From: Dipteronia dyeriana
Taxonomy: Eukaryota; Streptophyta; Magnoliopsida; Sapindales; Sapindaceae
NCBI GenBank assembly: GCA_032871835.1
Contig: CM065299.1
Location: 31,732,074-31,796,073 of the forward strand
Reading direction: 5' to 3'
Length of the DNA: 64,000 bases
Shown here one piece after another: positions 45,960 to 55,440 of this stretch. The notes under the pieces were generated by a model. It did not search any database. It was not told the origin of the DNA and was given only the letters and a program-made list of their open reading frames with translations. The position numbers were made by a program, and so were the translations under genes. Position 1 is the first letter of the stretch, and each line of letters starts with the position of its first letter.

Positions 45960-46155
45960 AATAAAGGCCAGGAACCGGCGGTTCCTGGCCGGTTTTTCAA
46001 GAGAAGGAACCTGAACCGAACCGTCGACCCCCCGGTTCCGGTTAAGGTTCCTAAACCCGTTCCACGGTTTCGGTTACGGTTACGGTTACGGTTATGGTTA
46101 CGGTTCTTTTCACACGGTTACAGTTCGGTTCCACGGTTCGAACCGAACCGTGGTC
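45960..46155. repeat. Right subterminal CGGTTC/CGGTTA repeats of hAT 1
   Basis: Contains CCGGTTCC, an inverted GAACCGGCGGTTC (45970-45983) and a run of about six CGGTTA-type hexamers at 46070-46105, then GGTTCGAACCGAACC near the end. Confidence 0.75.
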
Positions 46156-46170
46156 ATGTCTATCCCACAT

Positions 46171-46496
46171 CATAAGTGTAAAGTGTTTACTCATCTCTTC
46201 ACTTCAGTTAATTAACTGTGCTGCATATTTATATAAATTTGAAAGTTTTAATTGCTTTTCATTTCGGCGTTGAGAACGCAATGGATACAATACTGTCAAT
46301 ATAGCTGGATCATCTGCATCAATTTAGAATTTTACCTTTCGATACGAGTTAAAAGAGATTTTTCGTAACTCTGAAAAAAATATAAGTAATATCAATAACA
46401 ATAGAAAAGTTTTAAAAACTGTGCCTAAAAATAAACAATTTGTAGGTTAAATTTAACAATTTTCTTTTCAATTTCACGCCTCCAGATAGTGGTGTA
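46171..46496. other. Host spacer between two hAT elements
   Basis: About 320 bp of AT-rich DNA with no gene. It ends with CCTCCAGA, the target site of hAT 2. Confidence 0.6.
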
Positions 46497-46501
46497 AAAA
46501 T

Positions 46502-46690
46502 GGGTCGGCCGGTGACAGGCCGGTCCGGCCGGCCCAGGAAGTTCATGGGCTGTGCTGGGAACAGCCCGTGAAGGAAGAGGGCCAGGCCTCGTGCCGGGGC
46601 GGTGGGAGGAGGCCCGACAGGCCGGCCCGCCTGGCACTCCAATCCTGCGTGCCAGGCCTGTCGGACCGGCCTATTGGACCGGTCCGCCGG
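46502..46690. repeat. GC-rich left subterminal region of hAT 2
   Basis: Dense GGCCGG, GCCGGCC, GGCCCG and AGGCC words in both orientations, up to the start of the AT-rich interior. Likely transposase-binding region by analogy. Confidence 0.7.
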
Positions 46691-47624
46691 TCCGTTCGAC
46701 TAAATTTTTATTTTTATTTTTTCAAAAATCCTCCAACGACTAGAATTTTTTTCTAGCCGTTGGAGGAAAAAAAATTACAAACCCCCCCTAAAATCTTTTA
46801 AATTACATTTTGACCCACACATCAAATTTTTCTATAAATACTTCCATCCATTTCATTTTCCATTAACTCTCTCTATCATTCTTTCAATCTCTCATTCTCT
46901 CAAATCTCAATCTCTAATATATTCTCCAATTCTCTAAACTTTTTCATTCAATTTGGTTATTACTCTCTCTACAAAATTCTCTACATGTTCCACCAACACA
47001 CCAAATTTTAAGGGTACAATTTTGTTATTACTTTTGGTCTAACATATTCTCATAGTAAATTTATATGTTTATGTTTAGATTTGAGTTACTTAATGAAAAC
47101 ATTATCTATTTAGTTAGTTCGTTTATCAATTTTTGGGCTTTAATGTTAATATTATTTGTTTAGTTTATTAAGATTTTTAAGTTTAGTAGTAATTTTAATA
47201 TTTGTTATTAATAATTTTAGAAAGTTAATTTGTATTACTGAAATTAATTTTTGTAATAAGTAAATGATGAATGTTAAGTGTAATAATTACGTTTGATATT
47301 GTTTTTTTCATAAATTAAAATTTTTCATCTGTAGATTATGTTAGTAAATTTAAGAGTAGTGGTTCAAATCATCAATTTTATGTTAGTATATTATGTTGGT
47401 AAATTTATCAATTTTATTTGTAGTAGTGAACTAGTGAATTTAAATTTTTTTGTTAATAGATTATGATTTTTTTGTTTATTTAATTTGTTTTTTAAGTAAA
47501 TTAATTATTGTAAGTGTCGTATTAGTTATAGTAATTATTGTTAGTAAATTAAGATTACTGTTAGTAAATATTGATTTTTAATTTGACTATTAACTACTAT
47601 AGTGCTCATATTTTTATTCAGATA
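46691..47624 (+). other. 5' untranslated region and probable intron of hAT 2
   Basis: AT-rich, no gene. A probable splice acceptor (TTTTTATTCAG) sits just before the transposase ATG at 47625. Confidence 0.5.
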
Positions 47625-49685
47625 ATGGATCCTAACCAGCAGCCTTATTTTACGGACGGTTTGAATATGCTCAACGATGAATTTGATATTTCAGAACCGA
47701 CTCATACTCAAGCGGGACCTTCTAGTTCCGGCGTTACACCAGCATCACATCCCAGAAAATTAACATCAGATGTGTGGCAATGTTTCAACATAGTCCAAAT
47801 GACACTCCCAAACGGGACGTCTGGCCTCAGAGCTAAATGTAAGTTTTGTCATAAAGATTATGCTACAAGTACGGGGGGAACCGGACATTTGAGTCGGCAT
47901 ATGCACAAATGTATGCATGCACATGGACAGGTAGACACTACAACCCAGATACAACTTCAACGGCACCCAGACGAGTCCGTTACGATGTGGCAGTTCGACG
48001 CCATGCACGCTAGAGATTGCTTGGCACGATACATTGCACAAACTGATCAACCGATCAGTATTGGTGAGAGACCATTTTATACAGAATTAATCACATATGC
48101 ATATAACCCCCAATATGAATCTGTTTCTAGAACCACCACTAGAAATGATTTGATACGATTGTTTGAAACCCAAAGGGATGACTTAGTTGCTGAAATACAA
48201 CATTTAAGTGTCTCTGTTGCATTAACTTCTGATATTTGGAATGCATGTTCCAAACATGACTATTTATGTGTCACAGGACACTATTTAGATTTTGATTGGA
48301 GGATAACAAAAAGAATTTTTGGTTTTCGTCCTATGGATTTTGCACATACCGCAGAAACATTTTTAATGTCATAATGGAAGTTTTAGAAACTTATGAAATC
48401 ACGCATCGCATTCTTTCAATCACATTTGATAATGCATCTGTAAATACTAGCTCTATTGCATTGTTTGTTGCAAGAAATATCCCGCAAGATGGAGGTTATT
48501 TCTTCCATCAACTGTGTGTATGCCATATTATAAATTTAGTTGTACATGCTGGTTTAAAGCAGGTAAGCGACCAAATAGATCGCATCATAGATGTCATTTC
48601 TTGGATTTGCAGTTCTAATCCTAGATTCAGTGAATTCAAGAGACATTGTAAATTAAACGGTCTCAAACCCCGACGATTCCAAACTGATATGCCGGTAAGG
48701 TGGAACTCTACTTATTTAATGTTGTAAAATTGTTTGGAATATGATACAACCATTACATGTTTTTATAGCATGAAATTGACCGAAACAGGACAACTTAGTC
48801 CAAAATTACTTAACACAGACGATTGGTATGTGGCAAAGATTTTTGTTCAATTTTTAAAGATTTTTTACAATGCCACTGTAACTCTTTTCGGGGTATATTA
48901 CTCCACATCTTCCCAGGCAATCCATCAGATAGTGGAAATGTCTGAACTGTTAAACAGTTATAGAGAAGATGAACATCTAGGCGCTGCAGTTGTTGTCATG
49001 GAGACAAAGTTGAAAAAATATTGGGCTAACATTCCCCTACTTTATGCCTTAAGTGCTATAATAGATCTCAAGGTTAAATTATCTGGTTTAGAAGTTTTGC
49101 TTGAGTTTATTGGTATTAATTTGTCAATAGATTATTCAGAACAAATTACTGACACCAAGTTGTTCGAGGTTTTTCGTATTTATGAGAACAGGTTTGGCAA
49201 CATTGACATCCCCCAATCAACACGACCGGAGATAGAGCAGAAGCAAACAAGTTGGAGCCTTCTGAAACGACGAAAAAAAGACAAATCAGCAAGTACTTCT
49301 TCAGGGCAAAGATCTAGCCTATCTTCTTGTACCGAACTTATTAGGTACCTTGAAGCACAGTTCGATGATTTTGAAGACAAGGAAGAGTTTGATTTGTTGT
49401 TATGGTGGAAGACTTATACGTACAGGTATCCAGTTAGCACGTGACGTACTGGTTATTCCAGTGTCAACGGTATCTTCAGAACAAGCTTTCAGCACCAGTG
49501 GACGCATAATTGAACCAAGAAGAAGTTGTTTGTCTCCAGAGATGGTGGAGGTATTAACATGCCTTCGGGATTGGGAGCATGCTAAAAAAAGGTTACAAAA
49601 TCTAACTGTAGATAAAGAACTTAATCTAAATTTCGACAATCTATATATCGATGACCCTTCAGGTAGTGGCCATGGCCAAAACTAG
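47625..49685 (+). pseudogene. hAT transposase (BED zinc finger), recently broken
   Basis: ATG 47625 (MDPNQQPYFTDGLNML). Domains in order: BED zinc finger with Cys pair KCKFCHKDY and His/Cys end GHLSRHMHKC; the core with SDIWNACSKHDYLCVTGHY, ITFDNASVNTSSIALF, FFHQLCVCHIINL and MPVRWNSTYLML; the C-terminal dimerisation region LARDVLVIPVSTVSSEQAFS ... SGRIIEPRRSCLSPEMVEVL. Damage is light: one frameshift near 48350, a TAA at 48725-48727 after TYLML, and one frameshift near 49425 before QLARDVL. About 680 residues overall. With the perfect TSD it is a young element. The stop at 49685 ends the gene. Confidence 0.9.
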
Positions 49686-49928
49686 GTTATACTTTTACAT
49701 ATGTATTTATTGTTTACTTGTAAGTTGTAAAACGGTTGCACTCTTTTTCCCTTACCAAATTTTTATCCCACTGGGTTTTTCTTGGTAAGGTTTTTAATGA
49801 GGCAATCATGTAGATATATATTACTGAATTCCATAAGTGAAAAATAAATAAATAATTAAAAAATTGTTCGTTCTCTTTATTCATTTCAACTCCTAACAAT
49901 TGTTCGTTCTCTTCATTCATTTTAAATT

Positions 49929-49964
49929 CTAAACCCTAAACCCTAAACCCTAAACCCTAAACCC
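49929..49964 (+). repeat. Plant telomere-type repeat (CCCTAAA)n inside hAT 2
   Basis: About five tandem units of CTAAACC starting at 49929, exact except at the last unit. It lies after the transposase and before the GC-rich right end. Confidence 0.95.
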
Positions 49965-50019
49965 AAAAAAACGTAATTTGAAAAAAAAATTGGACCAAAA
50001 AACTAATCCGCCGAACCAG

Positions 50020-50275
50020 ACCCGTTAGGCCTGGCCCACTAGAGGGGCCTGGCGGGCCGGCCTGGCACGGCACGGCATGGCATGCAGGCACGGCCCGCTT
50101 GAGGCAGGCCGGCCGGCATGCCGTGCCTGGCCTGGCCTGGCTTGCTTCTCCTGAAACAGGTCGGGCCGGGCCGGCCCGCTACACCGTCGCGTGCCAAGTT
50201 CAACCAGGCCTGTTTCCACAAATAGACTGGCCAGGCTGTGCTTAATGGGCCGGGCCAGTCCGGTCCATTTTTATA
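50020..50275. repeat. GC-rich right subterminal region of hAT 2
   Basis: Dense GGCCTGGC, GGCCGGCC, GGCACGG and GGGCCGG words, mirroring the left side. Confidence 0.7.
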
Positions 50276-50379
50276 CAACTACCTCCAGATTTACGTGGCT
50301 ACTTTCATGAAAATCTGACATTTAACATCACACATATGAGATACGAGGACGGAGGACATCCTCCGCTGTAGTAGAAATA

Positions 50380-51107
50380 GGCTTAGTTTGGTATTGCTTC
50401 CCCAGTTGCTTTTGGGGTCAAAAGTGATTCTGGACCTCAGACAGGGTGTTTGGTAAAATCATGAGGAAGTGCTTTTGGTCACTTTTAGCTTCTCCCAACT
50501 GAGTTTTTGAGAAGCTACAAATACATGCTTTTGGATTTTGGCTTCTGCTTTTAGAAAACGCGCTACAGTGATATTAAATGAAATTTTACTAACTTTCCAA
50601 CTTTGTCCTTGTCTTTAACGAAATTTAACAAAAAAAAAATTGGGTTTATATTTTTGTACAAAAAAAAATGTTTCCATAATTAATTCAATAAAGTAAAATA
50701 AAAATGAAATAAAAAAATAAAGTAGAATAAAATAAAGAAATAAAGAAATAAAGAAATATAACTAATTAATTAAATAAAGTAGAATAAAAAATAGGGCTAA
50801 TTAATTCAATAAAATATCATAATTATATAACACTTAACACTAAATACAAATAAACAAGAAAAATATAAAGTATATCAAATTAGTACCATTTAGATGTCTT
50901 TTTCCTTTTAGTAATTTTACACGCTCACAACACTTTTTATATCAGTTTACCAAACACATTGAAATTGCTTTTAGTTCTCACAGCATTTTTGAAAATTAGT
51001 TTGTCAAACACTCAGCTGATTCTTCCCACAGCAATTCCAAAAATAATTTCATCCACAGTAATTCCAAAAGCAGTTCTCCCCACAGCACAACAATATCAAA
51101 CTGAGCC
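50380..51107. mobile_element. Tourist-like MITE, 728 bp
   Basis: Ends GGCTTAGTTTGGTATTG and CAATATCAAACTGAGCC, an inverted repeat with flanks ATA (50377-50379 and 51108-51110). Same family as 5977-7105 and the remnant at 2364-2677. No coding capacity. It lies only 90 bp after hAT 2's target duplication and about 500 bp before the cyclin's first exon. Confidence 0.75.
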
Positions 51108-51110
51108 ATA

Positions 51111-51640
51111 ATCTCATAATATTCTAACAAATCCCGACATTCAAAAGTAGAAGTTTGTAAAGGAAACCATTAAGTGAACTTGATTGGAAGTTGGTCGATT
51201 TGAGAAGCAGAGACAGATCCCTTGACCGTAACTTTGGAACAAGATACGCTGATAAAAAAAAATGTAGGACCCACCTACAGACCAAAGAGGAGAAGAAGAA
51301 GACGAAGAATTAACAAGGACAAATCACAAAATAAATAAAAATAAAAATAAAAAAAGAGAAAAGCTTTGCCCACCCACTTGAAAATGGTGTTTAAGTAGTT
51401 GCACTACCGACACCATCTTCCACGTTAAAGTTTGATGCAGTAGAGGAAGAGAGAGAACCAAGCCTTTACTTTCCATTAAAGAAAAAGAGAGAGAGGGGTA
51501 CTTGTGAGCTACAAATGAATTACAATTAAATAAACTTGAAACATTTCCTTCTCTCTTTGTCTGGCAACTCTGCAGAGAAGGGACATGGCAGACAAGAGAA
51601 GAGAGAATGTCTAAGCTCAACAACAAAGATTGAACGTCTC
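51111..51640 (+). promoter_or_regulatory. Upstream region of the cyclin gene
   Basis: No gene here. No clear TATA box; purine-rich runs (GAGGAGAAGAAGAAGACGAAG near 51287) and a Pur/CT-rich leader before 51640. The transcription start is not visible from the sequence, so this is only the expected promoter span. Confidence 0.4.
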
Positions 51641-53520
51641 TGTGCTTAACGCTCTTCTTCAAGAAACTTTCTAGTTCCTGACTACGGAGACATCTCTCTC
51701 TCTCGCGATATTATCTGTAAGTTTTTTTTTTAATCTTCATTTAGGCTTGCGAGTTGGGGTTTTAGGGATATATAATGTGTTTTCTTGTTTTCTGATTCGA
51801 TTTCACTTAATGGGTCTTTACTTTTAGGGTCAGTGAATATGATGAATCTATGGTTCCATACTTTTATTGAGACTTGTATGTGTTAATTGGATTCATGCAA
51901 CAGATTTGGAATATTAACTATGAACTGGATTGAAGTTGTATGAACATCTGTCAATGGAGGACTGGTTGTTATATAATTAGAAATTGAATATTGTTTCTAT
52001 ATGGGAACCTTCCATTTTGAAAAAAATTACCCTTTAATGAGTCCCCAATGGAGAATCTATCGAGTCAATTAATGTGGTAGCATTGTGGATTTGGGAAGAT
52101 ACTCAATACACACATCATTCTCTATTTTGGCAATTACCATTAATGTAGCTACTGGAGTTCTCGGTACTATTTATGAATCTTGCCCTTTGGCCCATGCCCT
52201 GTGTTTTTTCTGCAAACTTGTCTCTCGCTCACTTTTTCTAGCTCTTTACAGGAGACTGTGGCTGGTAAGTATAGTTTCCGGTGATTTTTCGTGGATGTTT
52301 ATGTTTTTTTTTTTATTGTGCTTCTCTTAACTGGAAAACATTAAAGATATCTCAAATCTGTTATCAAACACAGGTTCCGTAAATTAAAACTCATCATTAT
52401 TTGAATGAGAATAGGTTGTTTTTACAGTTTTAACCAAAATTATGTTCGAAATTTGTGTTGGGTTGTGAAGTCTAAATCTGTATATCGGGCTAGACGGACA
52501 CATTGGGGTCGAATTTTAGTTTACTATACTATTCAGAATTGGTTTCTTGTTTTATTTATTTAGGAGTGAACTTAAACCCAGGGCTTTATTATTTATATTC
52601 TTGTAATTTTAGGGTTTTAGATTAGGCGTGAGAAAAAAGAAAGAGCTGAATAGAGAGAGCTTCACTATTGTAAACAATTATTTGATAGTGGAAGTTGAGT
52701 GTTGGTGCGTTTCATGGATGTAGATTTATGCTGAACCACATGAAATCTCGTGTCTCTTTTTTGTTTTCTTGTTTTCGTGTGTTTTGATTATTACTTTGGG
52801 TTTGCGTATTCCATAACAATTTGTTGGCTTGCTGATCTTAGGAAGCATTAGTAAAGCATCTTGGTTCAAGTTCCCGTGGTTCCAAAAAACATAGAATCAG
52901 TCCTACAATGAATTCAATATATAATTACCTGTCTGTATGCTTTTACCTTCAATTCAGTGAGACTTTCAACTTTAGAGCATTTATCAACTCATTTAGAGTT
53001 GTCAGTAATTTCAGTAATATTATTCTTGATTTGATGAAATTGTGGTACTAATTATTTATCAAAAACGGGAGTGATAGCTACACTTTTTTCATGGAGTCAC
53101 TTTATTATTCTTGGGATTTCCCAGTTTTGAAAAAACAAAACATAGAGATCATTTAATTGCAGTAGTCATGCCGATTGCTATTTTTACCAAAGCTTTGCTA
53201 ATTTGGGATTTTCTTAACCAAACTGCATTATTTTCTTCCCTTCTCTCCAAATCCAATGGTTAATGATGCGCTTCAGGATGCGTATATTAGACTATGCAGC
53301 TTTAACAAGATTGTGGATTGTCATAATCACTCATTGTATTTTGTATGTGAGGCCCTGCATGCAATAACTTTTTTTTTATCAATGTTTTGAAGCATACATT
53401 GGTTTTGGAGGTCGAACTATTGATTGATCCTCTCTAAGTTGTATAAATTGTAGCACATTACACCTTTTTTTGGTCATTAATGACCTTTTCTTTGTTAAAA
53501 TATTGCAGCACAATCTGAAT
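51641..53520 (+). other. Cyclin 5' untranslated exon and ~1.8 kb leader intron
   Basis: The first exon ends at about 51716, where the CT-rich leader (CTCTCTCTCTCTCGCG) meets a donor GTAAGTTTTT. The acceptor TTGTTAAAATATTGCAG ends at 53508 and the short remaining leader runs to ATG 53521. The inferred intron is about 1792 bp. Other frames inside (for example 52085-52330) do not resemble any protein. RNA evidence is needed to exclude additional leader exons. Confidence 0.55.
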
Positions 53521-54634
53521 ATGGGAACTCTGGCACTTGATACTGAGAGTGTAGACACAGATATATACCTCACTTTGGGACTTAAAAGATCTGGGAAAGG
53601 AGTTGTAAGAAGTCCGAAGATTTTATCAATTGTTTCTACACTTCTCGTGAGATCTGTTCAGAAAAATGAGATGCTATCAGAGACAATGCCGATGAAAGGT
53701 ATCACAATTTTTCATGGGTTAAGAGCACCCACTATAACTATTCAGCAATATATTGATCGCATCTTCAAGTATGCTGCCTGCAGTCCCTCCTGCTTTGTTG
53801 TTGCACAGATTTATGTTGATAGATACCTTCGGCAAGCTGATGTTCATTTAACTTCCTTAAATGTTCACCGTCTTCTTATAACAAGTGTAATGGTAGCAGC
53901 AAAGTTTAACGATGATACGTAAGTACTAATTCTTGAAGCCAAATGTATGTTTGATCATATTTCCTCGTCTCTTGTCATATCTCAAAATGATGGCCCCGTG
54001 GTTATTTATCTTAATAATCTTACATTCTTACTTGCATATAAATTCATTGTCACTGAACTTCAACCAGTGGCTGGGGAACTGTTTGAATTACGCGGATTAG
54101 AAGACCACTTATGTTTAAGTTTTGGGCAGGATACTAATATTTGTTCATTCATAAGTGAAGCAAGTATGCTGACACTCTCTTTGAGATTGATTCTAAGAAA
54201 CATCGTGCCTTGTTGGATACCCTTTAAATGTGGAGTTCTTGATAATTATCATTAAACATTAATCAATCATTTGTGTTCCGTCATTATGTATATATAGTTT
54301 TCTTTCTTTGCTCCTTTTGTTGCCTTTCAAATATATAGAAAGTCTGTAAAAGTGATATGCTATGTTGTTTTGCAGATTTTTCAATAATGCATACTACGCT
54401 AGAGTGGGTGGAGTAACTACTGCAGAATTAAACAGGATGGAGATGAAGTTTTTGTTTAGTCTAGATTTCAGGCTTCAAGTGAATGTCCAGACATTTCAGA
54501 GTTTTTGTTTTCAATTGGAAAAAGAGGCTGCTGAAGTGCACCAAATTGAGCGGCCAATTCAAGCCTGTAAAGTTAAAGAGAATTGGTCAAACAAAGGAGA
54601 TTCAACTTGCGTTCCCACGATTGCACAATCATAA
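53521..54634 (+). CDS. CYCP3: P-type cyclin, CYCP3-like (two coding exons)
   Basis: Coding exons are 53521-53918 and 54376-54634, joined at GAT GAT AC|A TTT (DDTFFNNAYYARVGG); donor GT at 53919, acceptor AG at 54375. The product has 218 residues. After a variable start (MGTLALDTESVDTDIYLTLG), residues ~65-175 form the cyclin fold typical of PHO80-like plant P/U cyclins: YIDRIFKYAACSPSCFV (77-93), IYVDRYL (97-103), NVHRLLITSVMVAAKFNDD (114-132), and NNAYYARVGGVTTAELNRME (136-155). Length and order match CYCP3 members. Such cyclins are reported to bind CDKA-type kinases and link phosphate or sugar status to cell division; that role is inferred. No stop or frame break. It converges with the GTPase gene. 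Confidence 0.92.
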
Positions 54635-55440
54635 AACGAAGCATTATAATTACTCATTTTGCTCAAGTATATTCTATCTCCGGATGTTGATTATAAATGC
54701 AATAGGTGCAATTAGCTAATGACCACAGTACAGGCAGCATCGTTTGCTTTGTTGCATGAACTTTCCGGCATAGGTTGTCCTACATTTCCACTGTTTGAAG
54801 TTCGATCCTCACAGTTTGGCTTTCTTTACTTCAAAGCATGTATGCTTAGATTAGAAAATTCATAGTTATGAACATTGATTGATTGGATTCCTTTTGTCTT
54901 TACTCTTTAGAGCGTCTACTAGTCTTAAGTATTGAAAATTTGCGATATTAGTTCTATCATTGCCACTTCACTTAAATGAGTAATCCATTATCTTAAACGG
55001 CATCTTCAGACGATTCAACTTTTATAATTTAATAAAAGTGAACAAAAAACGGTACATGTTTACATTTATAGACAGACACTTGACCAACCTTCTACTCCAA
55101 GATGTTACATTTGCTATACATGATGAATAGAGAATAATACCGTGTTAGGCTTGCTGGTGAGAAGTCAATTTGAGAAAAAGGAAATTGGATATATAATCTT
55201 ACAGAGGAAGTCTCTATTTCCTTTTCTGGCCTTCCAAAAATTACCAAGGTGCTCTGTCTGCTCCTTGATCAGTGCTAGCTATTTCAACAAAACGAAGCTT
55301 TTGCTTTCACCTCCGCACCTCAAGCACCCAAAATCTACAAACCCCAGGATGATTTCTGAATTCGCTTCTCAAGATATCAAACGGCAGTCAAGTGGATGCC
55401 TCACAATTACCCTGGACCAAAAACAAGCCCCCAACAGCAT
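54635..55440. other. Intergenic region between convergent genes
   Basis: Holds the cyclin 3' untranslated region; AATAAA at 55031-55036 is a candidate poly(A) signal. The minus-strand 3' untranslated region of the GTPase begins at 55440. The plus-strand open frame 55142-55519 is antisense to the GTPase end. Confidence 0.5.

Larger units (their letters stand above)
42859..46162 (-). mobile_element. hAT transposon 1, with 8 bp TSD
   Basis: Ends TAGACATGACCCCGG (left) and, reverse complemented, TAGACATGACCACGG (right). Flanks are TCCCAAAT (42851-42858) and TCCCACAT (46163-46170), 7 of 8 matching, the size expected of hAT. The subterminal regions are packed with CGGTTC/GAACCG motifs, and (CGGTTA)n on the right. 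A broken transposase gene lies on the minus strand. Confidence 0.9.
46497..50281 (+). mobile_element. hAT transposon 2, perfect 8 bp TSD
   Basis: Ends TAGTGGTGTAAAAATGG (left) and, reverse complemented, TAGTTGTATAAAAATGG (right). The flanks are identical, CCTCCAGA at 46489-46496 and 50282-50289. The subterminal 150-250 bp at each end are very GC-rich with GGCC/CCGG/GCCTGGC motifs, in contrast to the AT-rich interior. A plus-strand transposase is nearly complete. The short CCCTAAA array is at 49929-49964. Confidence 0.93.

Noticed and set aside
46412..46756. Arg/Pro/Gly-rich frames on both strands at the left end of hAT 2
   Set aside because: They come from the GC-rich subterminal region and occur in several frames at once, so they reflect base composition.
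51324..51662. Minus-strand frame of 112 codons before the cyclin
   Set aside because: It covers the CT-rich leader in antisense, low-complexity, and shows no family resemblance.
53947..54255. Open frame of 102 codons between the cyclin exons
   Set aside because: It lies in the intron, between a good donor at 53919 and acceptor at 54375; the family sequence continues exactly across the joint.
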